Below, piece by piece: positions 35,288-43,493 of a DNA stretch of 64,000 nucleotides (position 1 is its first letter; the number at the start of each line of letters is the position of its first letter). This DNA comes from DSWT01 sp035373625 (lineage in GTDB: Bacteria > Chloroflexota > Anaerolineae > B4-G1 > SLSP01). Location: NCBI GenBank assembly GCA_035373625.1, contig DAOSNS010000003.1:160975-224974 (forward strand), in the 5' to 3' direction. The position numbers and the translations under genes are program-made. The notes under the pieces were generated by a model. That model did no database searches and was not told the DNA's origin. It saw only the letters and a program-made list of their open reading frames with translations.

Positions 35288-36250
35288 TCAAGCAGCGCTC
35301 CCCATCGCAGATTCCCGCAACCGTTCCACGTCGCGCAGCGGCGGCAGGCCGAAGAGTTTTTTGTACTCGCGGTTGAAGTGCGCGGCGTCTTTGTATCCCA
35401 CACGATAGCCGGCACTGGCTGCGTCAAGGTCTTCGGTCAGCATGAGCCGGCGGGCTTCTTGAAGCCGGATCTGCTTTTGGTATTGCAAAGGACTCATTGC
35501 GGTAACTTCTTTGAAGTGGTGGTGGAAGCTCGAGACGCTCATCCCCAGTTCCCTGGCAAGATCATCAATCCGCAGCGGTTGGTCAAGCTCTTGCCGGAGA
35601 TGCTGAATGGCCCTGGCGATGCGGTGGGTATGTCCACCCTGGACCGCAATATAGCAGAGGCGGTCGCCTTGCTCACCTTTTAGAAGCCGGAAGATGATTT
35701 CTCGCGTGATCAGGGGCATCAGGAAGGACGCTTCGGCAGGGGTATCCAGCAGTCTGACGAGGCGCACTACCGCGTCCAGAAGGCCGGCGTTCAGCGGGCT
35801 GACATCAATCGCGCGCACGTTGGTATAGCTGCGTGGGGCAAGGTGTCCGGCCTCGACCATGACAGCACTGACGAGGGTGGGATCGAGCTTCAGCACGAGG
35901 CTCAAGTATGGCCGCTCCGGTGAAGCTTCGATAACGTGGCTCACGACCGGCAACTCGGCAGTAGCGAGCAGATAGTGCATCGGATCGTACAGGTAGCGGT
36001 CGCTGCCGAGAAAAACCTCCTTGCTGCCCTGGGCAATGACGCAAAAGGCCGGATCGGATACACTGTGCGCCAACTCCGTGGGCGCGGACGCGCGGTTGAG
36101 CCGCAAGCCCTTGAGCGGCTCAACCCGACCATCTTCACGGACGGCGCGCGCGAGCCGCTCGACCAACTCGGCGCGGTTCGCCTGTTCCCGCTGCGCCTCG
36201 AGTCCTACCGACTGAGGGGGCATCGAATTCATCACAAGTGCCTGGTTCAT
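35288..36250 (-). CDS. AraC-family transcriptional regulator
   Basis: 320 residues. N-terminal AraC_N-type cupin region (LNRASAPTELAHSVSDPAFCVIAQGSKEVFLGSDRYLYDPMHYLLATAELPVVSHV) and a C-terminal double helix-turn-helix (LDQPLRIDDLARELGMSVSSFHHHFKEVTAMSPLQYQKQIRLQEARRLML ... AAHFNREYKKLFGLPP). Regulators of this type often control an adjacent aldo/keto reductase or oxidoreductase gene; here the divergent neighbours are an AKR, an NTF2-like protein, a second AKR and a CMD protein. ATG 36250 has GAGG at proper spacing, better than GTG 36256. Confidence 0.93.
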   Translation of the reverse strand: MNQALVMNSMPPQSVGLEAQREQANRAELVERLARAVREDGRVEPLKGLRLNRASAPTELAHSVSDPAFCVIAQGSKEVFLGSDRYLYDPMHYLLATAELPVVSHVIEASPERPYLSLVLKLDPTLVSAVMVEAGHLAPRSYTNVRAIDVSPLNAGLLDAVVRLVRLLDTPAEASFLMPLITREIIFRLLKGEQGDRLCYIAVQGGHTHRIARAIQHLRQELDQPLRIDDLARELGMSVSSFHHHFKEVTAMSPLQYQKQIRLQEARRLMLTEDLDAASAGYRVGYKDAAHFNREYKKLFGLPPLRDVERLRESAMGSAA

Positions 36251-36513
36251 ACTCACACCTCATCGTTCTTTTTCAGTCTTCATTATACCACATGCCTGTC
36301 CGTTTAAGTGCATTTCTCCACAGGTTTGCAGGATTATACAATGATCTTCGAGAATTATTATACTGTTCTGCAACCCTGCGTGCTATAATACAGTCAAGAT
36401 ATAGAGAAGAACTGGCTCAGGAGGTATGAAATGAACATAGCTATCCCAAGACGTGTACCCAAACCTGTGAGGCACCTCCCATCATGAAAAACACAGGACC
36501 ACACGCCCCCCCC

Positions 36514-36583
36514 GACTACCCAACTACCCAACTAAAGACTACTAGACTAAAAGACTACCAGACTAAAAGACTACCAGACTAAA
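36514..36583 (+). repeat. GACTA leader repeats before the aldo/keto reductase gene
   Basis: About nine GACTA/AACTA words, the last three as a 16-bp unit AGACTACCAGACTAAA. The final GACTAAA runs directly into the AAAGGAG ribosome binding site. Between 36251 and 36513 I see no gene; a TATAAT at 36384-36389 may be a -10 element. Confidence 0.85.
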
Positions 36584-36594
36584 GGAGACAGACA

Positions 36595-37563
36595 ATGCAA
36601 AAACGTAAACTCGGCAACAGTGGTTTGGAAGTTTCGGCCCTGGGGCTTGGCTGTATGCGGATGAGCTTTGGCGACTATATACCGCCCAGGGACGAAATGA
36701 TCGCTTTTATTCGCGCCGCCGTGGAACGGGGCATCACCTTCTTTGACACGGCGGAGGTCTACGGGCCGTTCACCAACGAAGAGCTGGTCGGCGAGGCGCT
36801 GGAGCCGTTCCGTGGGCAGGTGGTCGTCGCCACCAAGTTCGGCTTCAAACACGACGGCGACAAGGGACCAAGCCCTGGAACCGGCCTGGATAGCCGGCCG
36901 GAGCAGATCAAACGGGTCGCCGAGGCGTCGCTCAAGCGGCTGCGGGTGGAGGCCATTGATCTGTTCTACCAACACCGGCCCGACCCCAACGTGCCCATGG
37001 AAGACGTGGCCGGAGCGGTGAAGGACCTGATTCAGGCCGGCAAGGTCAAACACTTTGGGTTGTCTGAGGCCAGCGCCGAGCAAATCCGCCGCGCCCACGC
37101 CGTCCAGCCGGTCACCGCCCTGCAGAGCGAATACTCGATCTGGTGGCGGGCCATCGAAGAGAACGGTGTGCTGGCGACCTGCGAAGAACTCGGCATCGGC
37201 CTGGTGCCCTACAGCCCGTTGGGTCGGGGCTACCTGACCGGCAAGGTTGACGAGAACACGACTTTCGCCCCCAACGACATCCGCAGTCGCAACCCCCGCT
37301 TCACACCGGAGGCGATCCGTGCCAACCGGGCGGTGGTCGAGCTGCTCGAACGGATTGCGGCGCGGCATAACGCCACCCCGGCCCAGATTGCCCTGGCCTG
37401 GTTGCTGGCGCAAAAGCCCTGGATCGTGCCCATTCCCGGCTCGCGCAAACTGGAGCGCTTGGATGAAAATCTAGGTGCGTTGAATGTCCATCTGACGACG
37501 GCAGACCTGGCCGAAATTCGCGCTGCTATGGCACAGATTACAGTGATCGGCGACCGGTATTGA
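36595..37563 (+). CDS. Aldo/keto reductase (AKR13-like)
   Basis: 322 residues. Starts KRKLGNSGLEVSALGLGCMRMSF. Catalytic Asp/Tyr in FFDTAEVYGPFTNEELVGEAL, Lys in VVVATKFGFKHDG, His in LFYQHRPDPNVPMEDVAGAV, and NADPH-binding VPYSPLGRGYLTGK and IPGSRKLERLDENLGAL. Reduces aldehydes or ketones with NADPH; physiological substrate unknown. First gene of a set with an NTF2-like protein and a second AKR. Confidence 0.93.
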   Translation: MQKRKLGNSGLEVSALGLGCMRMSFGDYIPPRDEMIAFIRAAVERGITFFDTAEVYGPFTNEELVGEALEPFRGQVVVATKFGFKHDGDKGPSPGTGLDSRPEQIKRVAEASLKRLRVEAIDLFYQHRPDPNVPMEDVAGAVKDLIQAGKVKHFGLSEASAEQIRRAHAVQPVTALQSEYSIWWRAIEENGVLATCEELGIGLVPYSPLGRGYLTGKVDENTTFAPNDIRSRNPRFTPEAIRANRAVVELLERIAARHNATPAQIALAWLLAQKPWIVPIPGSRKLERLDENLGALNVHLTTADLAEIRAAMAQITVIGDRY

Positions 37564-37599
37564 GCAGGATTTACGCAGACACAGCTATTTTTTTACCGC

Positions 37600-37662
37600 A
37601 GAGAGCGCAGAGGTCGCCGAGTGACGAGAAATTCTCTGCGTTCTCGGCGGTAAAATCCACAG
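37600..37662 (+). repeat. CCGCAGAGAGCGCAGAGG-type leader repeat
   Basis: TACCGCAGAGAGCGCAGAGG and the inverted TTCTCTGCGTTCTCGGCGGTAAAA flank a short spacer and can pair into a long imperfect hairpin. Similar words are at 41751-41782 and 51716-51741, each upstream of a gene. Confidence 0.55.
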
Positions 37663-37674
37663 ATTAAGGAGCAA

Positions 37675-38070
37675 ATGATGCAAAACGTAAACCTGGAACA
37701 AGAAATCATCCATCTCTCTCAAGAGAAATGGCGCTGGATGTCAGAGCGCGACGTAGACACCCTTGACGCGCTCTTCCATGAAAAGGCCGTGTTTGTCCAC
37801 ATGGGCGGCGCCTGGGGAAAAGCACAGGAACTCGACATCATCAAAAACGGGACCATTCACTACAAGCGAGCGGATATCCATGAAGTGTCGGTGAATATCA
37901 TTGATAACACTGCCGTTCTTCTAAACAGAATTACGCTATTAGCCGTTGTGGGCGGCAATGAAGTCACCAATCCCTTTATGGTGACAGAAGTGTATGTGCA
38001 GCAAGAAGGTGGCTGGAAGTTAGCGTCGCTCTCGTTCACCCGGCTACTCACCCCAGAGCAACCCCATTAA
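37675..38070 (+). CDS. NTF2-like/DUF4440 protein
   Basis: 131 residues. Small alpha+beta cone fold pattern: ALFHEKAVFVHMGGAWGKAQELDIIKNG followed by strands ADIHEVSVNIIDNTAVLLNRITLLAVVGG and TEVYVQQEGGWKLASLSFTRL. Members act as isomerases, lactonases or ligand-binding proteins. Start ATG 37675 or 37678, with AAGGAG upstream. Located between two aldo/keto reductases, 20 bases before the second. Confidence 0.82.
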   Translation: MMQNVNLEQEIIHLSQEKWRWMSERDVDTLDALFHEKAVFVHMGGAWGKAQELDIIKNGTIHYKRADIHEVSVNIIDNTAVLLNRITLLAVVGGNEVTNPFMVTEVYVQQEGGWKLASLSFTRLLTPEQPH

Positions 38071-38090
38071 CCGAGAACCATAAGGAGAAA

Positions 38091-38945
38091 ATGATGAAAA
38101 CTGTAACATTGAACAACGGCGTTGAAATTCCCATTCTCGGCTTCGGCGTCTTTCAGATCAGCGACCCGGCCGAGTGCGAAAGATGTGTGATGGAGGCCAT
38201 TCAAACCGGTTATCGCCACATTGACACGGCTGCTTCCTACCAAAACGAAGAGGCGGTTGGCCGGGGCATCAAACAGAGCGGCGTGCCGCGCGAGGAATTG
38301 TTCATCACCACCAAACTCTGGATTCAGCGCGACGGCTATGAGGGCGCGCTCAAAGCCTTCGAAAGGTCTCTCAAACGCCTGCAATTGGATTACGTTGACC
38401 TGTACCTGATCCATCAGCCCTTCGGCGATGTGTATGGGGAATGGCGGGCGATGGAAGAGCTGTACCGCCAGGGCAAAATCAGGGCCATCGGGGTTTCCAA
38501 CTTTTATCCCGACCGCATCATGGACATGATCGTGCACAACGAAATCGTCCCGGCGGTCAATCAGATCGAGGTCAACCCCTTCCACCAGCAAATCGAGACG
38601 CAAAAGTTTTTGCAGGAGAACGGCGTTCAGGTGGAGGCGTGGGCGCCCTTTGCCGAGGGACGGAACAACATCTTTCAGAACGAACTCTTGCGATCCATCG
38701 CCGCAAAGCACAACAAAAGCGTCGCTCAGGTCATCCTCCGCTGGCTCGTGCAGAGGGGCATCATCGCCCTGGCCAAAACCACCCGCAAGGAACGGATGGT
38801 CGAAAATATCAGCGTGTTCGATTTTGAATTGAGCGCGGAAGACATGGCAGCGATCGCCACGCTGGACACGAAAACCAGCGCCTTTTTTGACCATCGCAAC
38901 CCCGAAGTGGTCAAGTGGCTGGGCGGACGCAGGCTGGATATATAG
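38091..38945 (+). CDS. Aldo/keto reductase (AKR5 / 2,5-diketo-D-gluconate reductase-like)
   Basis: 284 residues. Asp/Tyr of the catalytic tetrad in HIDTAASYQNEEAVGRGIKQSG, Lys in LFITTKLWIQRDG, His in LYLIHQPFGDVYGEWRAMEEL, and NADPH loop ALAKTTRKERMVENISVFDFEL. Reduces carbonyls such as methylglyoxal or keto-sugars. Its last 31 bases overlap the start of the CMD gene in another frame. Confidence 0.93.
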   Translation: MMKTVTLNNGVEIPILGFGVFQISDPAECERCVMEAIQTGYRHIDTAASYQNEEAVGRGIKQSGVPREELFITTKLWIQRDGYEGALKAFERSLKRLQLDYVDLYLIHQPFGDVYGEWRAMEELYRQGKIRAIGVSNFYPDRIMDMIVHNEIVPAVNQIEVNPFHQQIETQKFLQENGVQVEAWAPFAEGRNNIFQNELLRSIAAKHNKSVAQVILRWLVQRGIIALAKTTRKERMVENISVFDFELSAEDMAAIATLDTKTSAFFDHRNPEVVKWLGGRRLDI

Positions 38946-39208
38946 TCGCGGAACTCACGGATGACGTGCTGTTCGGTGACGTGTGGGCGCGCGCGGAACT
39001 CTCGCCACGCGACCGCAGCCTGATCACCGTCGCGGCGCTCATCGCCAACGGCAACACCGAGCAGCTTCCGAGCCACCTGATCCGGGCCAGAGAGAACGGC
39101 ATCACAGAGGCCGAACTCGCCGAGGTGATGACTCACCTGGCCTTCTATGCCGGGTGGCCGCGGGCCATATCCGCCATCCTGGTGGCGAAGCAGGTTTTCA
39201 AAAATTGA
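38915..39208 (+). CDS. Carboxymuconolactone decarboxylase family protein (short)
   Basis: 97 residues with a GTG start inside the aldo/keto reductase gene. The family core is clear: VAELTDDVLFGDVWARAELSPRDRSLITVAALIANGNTEQLPSHLIRARENGITEAELAEVMTHLAFYAGWPRAISAIL. Known enzymes keep an AGR...G motif before the AEL segment, and AGRTQAG is present in the overlapped codons, so the overlap is part of a real protein rather than random. No Cys is present, so AhpD-type disulfide chemistry is not supported. Possibly a 5'-trimmed gene. Confidence 0.75.
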   Translation: MAGRTQAGYIVAELTDDVLFGDVWARAELSPRDRSLITVAALIANGNTEQLPSHLIRARENGITEAELAEVMTHLAFYAGWPRAISAILVAKQVFKN

Positions 39209-39436
39209 CCAGCAGATATTTTAGGCAGACAGGGCCGATCCTGCGGACATTCAAAAGTGGTTGTGGTCGGCCACGAGCGGGACACGTCTTTACGAGTTAC
39301 GTCTTGGCGACACTGACCGGCGCGTTGTTGACGCTGTGCAGTGGACTGTATATTTTACTTCGAGAGCAGCGAGAACGGCGAAAGCATAGCGCTGCTTCAT
39401 AAACGTTCACGGGCAGCAGCCGGTGTCTTGTGGGAA

Positions 39437-39811
39437 TCATAGACAGCGTGCGAGGTGGACCGGCGTATTGTCCGAGACCGCACGGAACACCGTCGCGTCG
39501 CCGAGCACCCGCCCGACGACGTTGACCGGACTGTAAGCGCGCGGGCGCTCATCGGTGCTCACCGGCGTCGGCCCGAAGAAGATGCAAAAAGCGCGTCCCA
39601 CCGGCCAGTAGCCCAACTCCCCCACCTCAACCTCGGCGCGCGCCTCAGGCGCTTGCCGCGCCGTCACCGGTATCTCGAAGTAGATTTCGTCGCCCCAGGT
39701 ATTCGCCGAACCGGTGATCGGCAGCGCGTCCCAAATCTGCTGCGCGGTGGGGCTGTCGTTCAGCTCGGCTTCCAGGGAGACTTCTCCCGCGGTAATCGTA
39801 ATCTTGTGCAT
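39437..39811 (-). CDS. Cyclophilin-like fold protein (TM1367/DUF3830-like)
   Basis: 124 residues. Motifs of the small prokaryotic cyclophilin-like family: LNDSPTAQQIWDALPITGSANTWGDEIYFEIPV, VEVGELGYWPVGRAFCIFFGPTPVS and VNVVGRVLGD. Peptidyl-prolyl isomerase activity is not established. ATG 39811 with GGAGG gives the normal N-terminus. It follows the secreted protein gene with a 1-base gap. Confidence 0.88.
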   Translation of the reverse strand: MHKITITAGEVSLEAELNDSPTAQQIWDALPITGSANTWGDEIYFEIPVTARQAPEARAEVEVGELGYWPVGRAFCIFFGPTPVSTDERPRAYSPVNVVGRVLGDATVFRAVSDNTPVHLARCL

Positions 39812-39812
39812 A

Positions 39813-40262
39813 TCACTCCTCCAACAGCCACGTCTCTCCGCCATCGAAGTATTTGACCAGCGTGTGTGGTGCATTTATTGCATACCATGCCGTCTCACGG
39901 TCGCCAACCTGCACCTTCCAGGCAGTGAACGTCCCTGCCGGCGTATTCACCTCTTCCTGACCGATCACCATCACCAGCACAAGGCGCGCCTGCGGGCCAC
40001 TGTCCTGGGTTGCCTGTCGCCAGGTGTAGGGATGGAAGATGTACTCGTCTGCGTCGGGAGTTAGTGTGCACTGCGCTTCGCCTACCGGCGTATCCACAAT
40101 GTTACGAACCTCGTATTGCCATACAACAGGCGCGGACCACGGCACAGCTTCCACCTGCACCGACGGCAAGTTGCGTTCCGGGAAACGCGCTTCGACGAAT
40201 TCCGCGCCGACCACACCCGCATAGAGCAATCCCGCCAATAACAAAGGCCAGGCGCGCCACAG
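39813..40262 (-). CDS. Secreted or anchored protein (DUF3108-like), unusual start codon
   Basis: About 149 residues. A signal-like N-terminus (WRAWPLLLAGLLYAGVVGAEF) and a beta-rich domain (VVWQYEVRNIVDTPVGEAQCTL; AGTFTAWKVQVGDRETAWYAINAPHTLVKYFDGGETW) resembling lipoprotein-like DUF3108. The frame has no ATG or GTG start. A stop lies just 5', and the only plausible starts are CTG at 40262, spaced 9 bases from GGAGGG and keeping the basic signal residues, or TTG at 40244. It follows the antiporter gene with its ribosome site overlapping the stop of that gene. Confidence 0.6.
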   Translation of the reverse strand: MWRAWPLLLAGLLYAGVVGAEFVEARFPERNLPSVQVEAVPWSAPVVWQYEVRNIVDTPVGEAQCTLTPDADEYIFHPYTWRQATQDSGPQARLVLVMVIGQEEVNTPAGTFTAWKVQVGDRETAWYAINAPHTLVKYFDGGETWLLEE

Positions 40263-40268
40263 ACTTGA

Positions 40269-41258
40269 TTACCCTCCAATGCCACGTGTGTAAAGCAGGT
40301 ACATCCCTACGATGTAAACCACGATCAACAGCAGCGCGTCCAGCTCCACAATCCACACACGCCGCTCGACCTGCGCCAGGTTGCCAATAAGACCCAATGT
40401 CGTCAACAGCATTGCCAGCAGACCCGCCAGCGCGAATACAGGATCAATCGCGCCGAGGAAGCTGCCCCGGGTGTAAATAACGTCGGCGAAAGCGAGGGCA
40501 AACATGTTGAAGATATTGCTGCCGAACAGGTTACCGACCGCCATGTCATACGCGCCAAAGCGCGCGGCGGCAATCATCGCCACCAACTCCGGCAGCGATG
40601 TGACAGACGCGATCAATACCATGCCGACAAATCCATCACCCAGGCCGGTGATTTTGGCAATGCCCGATCCACTGCGCACCATATAGGGGGCAACCAGGAT
40701 CAACACAACCGCCGTCACAGCAAAGCCGATTAACGCCGCCCGCAATGTGGGCATCTTGCCCCCTTCTTCAACAACCGCGTCATCTGCTACCCCGTTGAGC
40801 GGATTAGAACGCAGTAGCCATATCCCGATGAAATACGTGGCCATCATCAACAGACTGTCCAGGCCCAACCACCCGATTTTGATATTGATGTCGGCCAGCA
40901 GGAAGAAGACGGCCATACCGGTCATCATCGTCCCCAGGCTGGCGGTCAGCGCGTGCTTAAGTGCCACGCGGCGCAAAATACGGTTTTTGTAAAACAACAT
41001 ATCCAGCACACCGAGCAGCATCATATTGAACATACTGCTGCCGAAAAGATCGCCCGCCGTGAGATTGATGTGCCCCTGGTTGATCGAGTTGATCATCGTC
41101 AGCAGCTCCGGCAGCGACGTGGCGCTGGCGATGAGCAACGCGCCGATGAACATGCCACCGAGTTTGGTATGAAAGGCAATCGCATCCCCATATTCAGACA
41201 GCTTGACCGCCGCGATAATCAGAACCGCAGCACTGATAAAGAAAGTCAGCCAGATCAT
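40269..41258 (-). CDS. Calcium/sodium antiporter family (CaCA, YrbG-like)
   Basis: 329 residues, about ten hydrophobic helices. Two inverted alpha-repeats are visible: ALLIASATSLPELLTMINSINQG with LTAGDLFGSSMFNM, and VLIASVTSLPELVAMIAAARFG with MAVGNLFGSNIFNM, the hallmark of CaCA exchangers. Glu in each SLPE binds the cation. ATG 41258 overlaps the stop of the upstream PII-like gene (ATGA). Ion specificity is inferred from family only. Confidence 0.92.
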   Translation of the reverse strand: MIWLTFFISAAVLIIAAVKLSEYGDAIAFHTKLGGMFIGALLIASATSLPELLTMINSINQGHINLTAGDLFGSSMFNMMLLGVLDMLFYKNRILRRVALKHALTASLGTMMTGMAVFFLLADINIKIGWLGLDSLLMMATYFIGIWLLRSNPLNGVADDAVVEEGGKMPTLRAALIGFAVTAVVLILVAPYMVRSGSGIAKITGLGDGFVGMVLIASVTSLPELVAMIAAARFGAYDMAVGNLFGSNIFNMFALAFADVIYTRGSFLGAIDPVFALAGLLAMLLTTLGLIGNLAQVERRVWIVELDALLLIVVYIVGMYLLYTRGIGG

Positions 41259-41611
41259 CAGGAGACTCCCTGACGCTTGGGAAAGCCTTTGATGACCGAC
41301 AGCGGCCACGCCGCCAACAGCGCGTTCGTTGCCGTGTCGAGATCGCCGAGCACCGTTTCGGCCTGCGCAAGACACTGCTGCACGATATTTTCGTCGGCGA
41401 CGATACCGAACATCGTCACCGAGCATTGCTGGCGGCCACCCAACGTCTCAAACATAAACCGCATAGGAATATGGCGGCTTTTCAAAGCAGCGCGATGAAA
41501 GCACGTGCTATCCACGAACACGACATCGTCAATGTGAATGTCCTTCCACGCCTCCAATATGGCGTTCAATTGATCCACATCATCAGCAACGACCATCACC
41601 ATGTAAGCCAT
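41258..41611 (-). CDS. Small PII-like protein coupled to the antiporter
   Basis: 117 residues. Alternating strands and helices (AYMVMVVADDVDQLNAILEAWKDIHIDDVVFVDSTCF, then QQCSVTMFGIVADENIVQQCLAQAETVLGDL) with the beta-alpha-beta rhythm of PII-like sensors. Family not recognised with certainty. ATG 41611 with GGGAGGA. Its stop overlaps the antiporter start, so a regulator of transport is plausible but inferred. Confidence 0.6.
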   Translation of the reverse strand: MAYMVMVVADDVDQLNAILEAWKDIHIDDVVFVDSTCFHRAALKSRHIPMRFMFETLGGRQQCSVTMFGIVADENIVQQCLAQAETVLGDLDTATNALLAAWPLSVIKGFPKRQGVS

Positions 41612-41833
41612 TTTGTTCCTCCCTCGAAAATAGCGGCAGACGCTTTCGGGATGCTCCTGCTGTTGCCGCCCTTTGGGCAGGAATAACTTTATCACAAGTA
41701 CACCAGAAGCGCAAATGCCGACAATAAAAAGGATACATTGTTATCAAAAATTGCTCCGCGCTCTCGGCGAACTCTGCGGTCAAATCAAAGATTTACCCGG
41801 CTTTTCCTCCACGTTGAAATGCACCCCAATAAA

Positions 41834-41868
41834 AAACGTGAGCCTCTTATCGCAAGAGCCTCACGTTT
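41834..41868 (-). terminator. Terminator of the TspO-like gene
   Basis: 15-bp stem AAACGTGAGCCTCTT / AAGAGCCTCACGTTT with one mismatch and loop ATCGC; on the minus strand it continues into TTTTTTATT. The region 41612-41833 holds no gene, only a CTCTGCGG-type word at 41751-41782. Confidence 0.82.
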
Positions 41869-41891
41869 CACAACCAAAAGAATAGAGACGT

Positions 41892-42662
41892 TTATTTCGC
41901 CGGTTGCAGCACCGGGCGACGCCAAAAGAACGCCGCGATCAGCGTCAACGCCACCAACCCAAAGACAATCCAGGTGGGGATAGCAACCGCAGCCACCGCC
42001 GCGTGTTTCACCCCAATCCCGGCCAGCGCCCACAACAGCACCAGCGCGTAGGCCACGTCGCGGCGCGTGAACGCCATCAGCGTCGCAATCACCAACACCG
42101 CCACCAGCATAATCCCCATCCAGACTTCCGGCGCGATCCCGAAACCGTTCCAGTTCCAGTAGTACAGCAGGTCGGTGATATTCGCTACCGTCGCCACCGT
42201 GATCCAGCCCAGATAGATGCTGAACGGGACGCGCACCGCCCAGGTCTCCGCCGTGGAGACTTTCGTGTGGCCGGTTCCCAGGCGCAGGTACGTGATGATG
42301 AGCGTGGCAAGCAACACCAGCATCGCAATGACAGTCAGGGGGAATTGCTGGTAATGCCACAGGAAAATCCAGGCACTGTTCGCCAGTCCGCCAAGAGCGA
42401 TCCACCAACCGGTGGCCCGCAGGCGTGGATTCTCGCGCTGCGAGGGCAACGCCTGAAAGATAGCGTAGGCGATCAGGCCGATGTAGATCACGCCCCAGAT
42501 GGAAAACACGTAACCCGCCGGGACGAAATAGACCTGAAAACTATCGGAAATTTCGCCGGTCGTCAAACCATTGAGCGGCAGGCTATTCGCCAGCACATTG
42601 ACGACAAGCGTCACCACAAGGGTCAAAATAACAGCCATTTGTCGTTGTCGGTCTCTCATCAT
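41892..42662 (-). CDS. TspO/MBR-like membrane protein
   Basis: 256 residues with about eight hydrophobic helices and Trp-rich loops (YVFSIWGVIYIGLIAYAIFQ; LGGLANSAWIFLWHYQQFPLTVIAMLVLLATLIITYLRLG; DLLYYWNWNGFGIAPEVWMG). Pattern fits the tryptophan-rich sensory protein superfamily, longer than classical TspO (about 160). Such proteins bind tetrapyrroles and are tied to oxidative stress. Starts 7 bases after the glutathione peroxidase stop. Confidence 0.8.
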   Translation of the reverse strand: MMRDRQRQMAVILTLVVTLVVNVLANSLPLNGLTTGEISDSFQVYFVPAGYVFSIWGVIYIGLIAYAIFQALPSQRENPRLRATGWWIALGGLANSAWIFLWHYQQFPLTVIAMLVLLATLIITYLRLGTGHTKVSTAETWAVRVPFSIYLGWITVATVANITDLLYYWNWNGFGIAPEVWMGIMLVAVLVIATLMAFTRRDVAYALVLLWALAGIGVKHAAVAAVAIPTWIVFGLVALTLIAAFFWRRPVLQPAK

Positions 42663-42669
42663 ATTCCTC

Positions 42670-43155
42670 TTATGCAAGGAGCGCTTCGATGTCGGGCGCA
42701 ATATCCGCCGGTTCGACACTCGGCTCAAAACGCTTCACAACGTTCCCTTGCGCATCCACCAGGAATTTGGTGAAGTTCCACTTGATGGCCTTCAGTCCCA
42801 ACGTCCCGGGGGCAGCTTGCTTCAAGTATTCGTAAAGTGGATGGGCATGAGGGCCGTTCACGTCAATCTTGGCAAACATAGGGAATGTCACCCCGTAGTT
42901 CACCCGACAGAAGTTTTGGATTTCCTCGTTGGTACCGGGATCCTGGTTCATAAACTGATTGCAGGGGAAGCCCAGGATTTCAAACCCCCGATCGTGATAC
43001 TTCTCATACAATGCTTGCAGGCCCTCAAACTGGGGTGTAAAACCACATTTACTTGCGGTGTTCACAATTAACAGCACTTTGCCCTTGTAATCAGCCAGCG
43101 ACTTGGGTAGCCCCATAATCGTCGTTACCGTGAAATCATAAATTGTCTCAGCCAT
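42670..43155 (-). CDS. Glutathione peroxidase family (cysteine type)
   Basis: 161 residues. Peroxidatic Cys37 in VNTASKCGFTPQFEGLQALYEKY, Gln in LGFPCNQFMNQDPG and Trp-Asn in IKWNFTKFLVDAQGNVV complete the catalytic set. Reduces hydroperoxides, in bacteria often using thioredoxin. Its promoter has a PerR-like box over the -10 and shares an inverted repeat with the PerR-type gene promoter. Confidence 0.95.
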   Translation of the reverse strand: MAETIYDFTVTTIMGLPKSLADYKGKVLLIVNTASKCGFTPQFEGLQALYEKYHDRGFEILGFPCNQFMNQDPGTNEEIQNFCRVNYGVTFPMFAKIDVNGPHAHPLYEYLKQAAPGTLGLKAIKWNFTKFLVDAQGNVVKRFEPSVEPADIAPDIEALLA

Positions 43156-43206
43156 AGGAATCCTCCGTATTTTTGACTAAACTTTTAATCTATATCAAAT
43201 ATCAAT

Positions 43207-43221
43207 TTATACATATTATAA
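43207..43221 (-). promoter_or_regulatory. PerR-like box over the -10 of the peroxidase promoter
   Basis: Plus-strand TTATACATATTATAA, 13/15 to TTATAATNATTATAA. It covers the minus-strand TATAAT (43215-43220), which is 17 bases from TTGACA on that strand. Confidence 0.75.
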
Positions 43222-43235
43222 ACTATGAGAGTGAA

Positions 43236-43260
43236 TTTGTCAAGACTTTATCTTGACAAA
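43236..43260. promoter_or_regulatory. Shared inverted repeat carrying both divergent -35 elements
   Basis: Perfect 10-bp inverted repeat TTTGTCAAGA / TCTTGACAAA with a 5-base centre. Each arm contains a TTGACA -35, one for the rightward and one for the leftward promoter. Confidence 0.85.
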
Positions 43261-43273
43261 TATGATTATTCTT

Positions 43274-43288
43274 TTATAATAATTATGG
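43274..43288 (+). promoter_or_regulatory. PerR-like box over the -10 of the regulator promoter
   Basis: TTATAATAATTATGG, 13/15 to TTATAATNATTATAA. It covers TATAAT (43275-43280), which lies 16 bases after TTGACA (43253-43258). Suggests autoregulation. Confidence 0.8.
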
Positions 43289-43357
43289 ATTGATAAGCGA
43301 TCTAAAAGGAGTGTAACCGAACCCGTGGTACAACTCCGATAATGAAAATGACCACCT

Positions 43358-43477
43358 GACTATCTGACTAACGACTATCTGACTAACGACTATCTGACTA
43401 ACGACTATCTGACTAACAACTATCTGACTAACGACTATCTGACTAACAACTATCTGACTAACGACTATCAGACTATC
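43358..43477 (+). repeat. Eight 15-bp GACTA repeats in the regulator leader
   Basis: Units of GACTATCTGACTAAC. Copies 1-4 and 6 are identical, 5 and 7 start with A, and 8 is GACTATCAGACTATC. Lies between the promoter and AAGGAG of the Fur-family gene. Confidence 0.95.
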
Positions 43478-43493
43478 TTCATAAGGAGAAATA

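Noticed and set aside
39209..39436. Possible remnant gene with a hydrophobic stretch before a basic tail
   Set aside because: No start, no family motif; only about 230 bases and no support beyond one hydrophobic segment.
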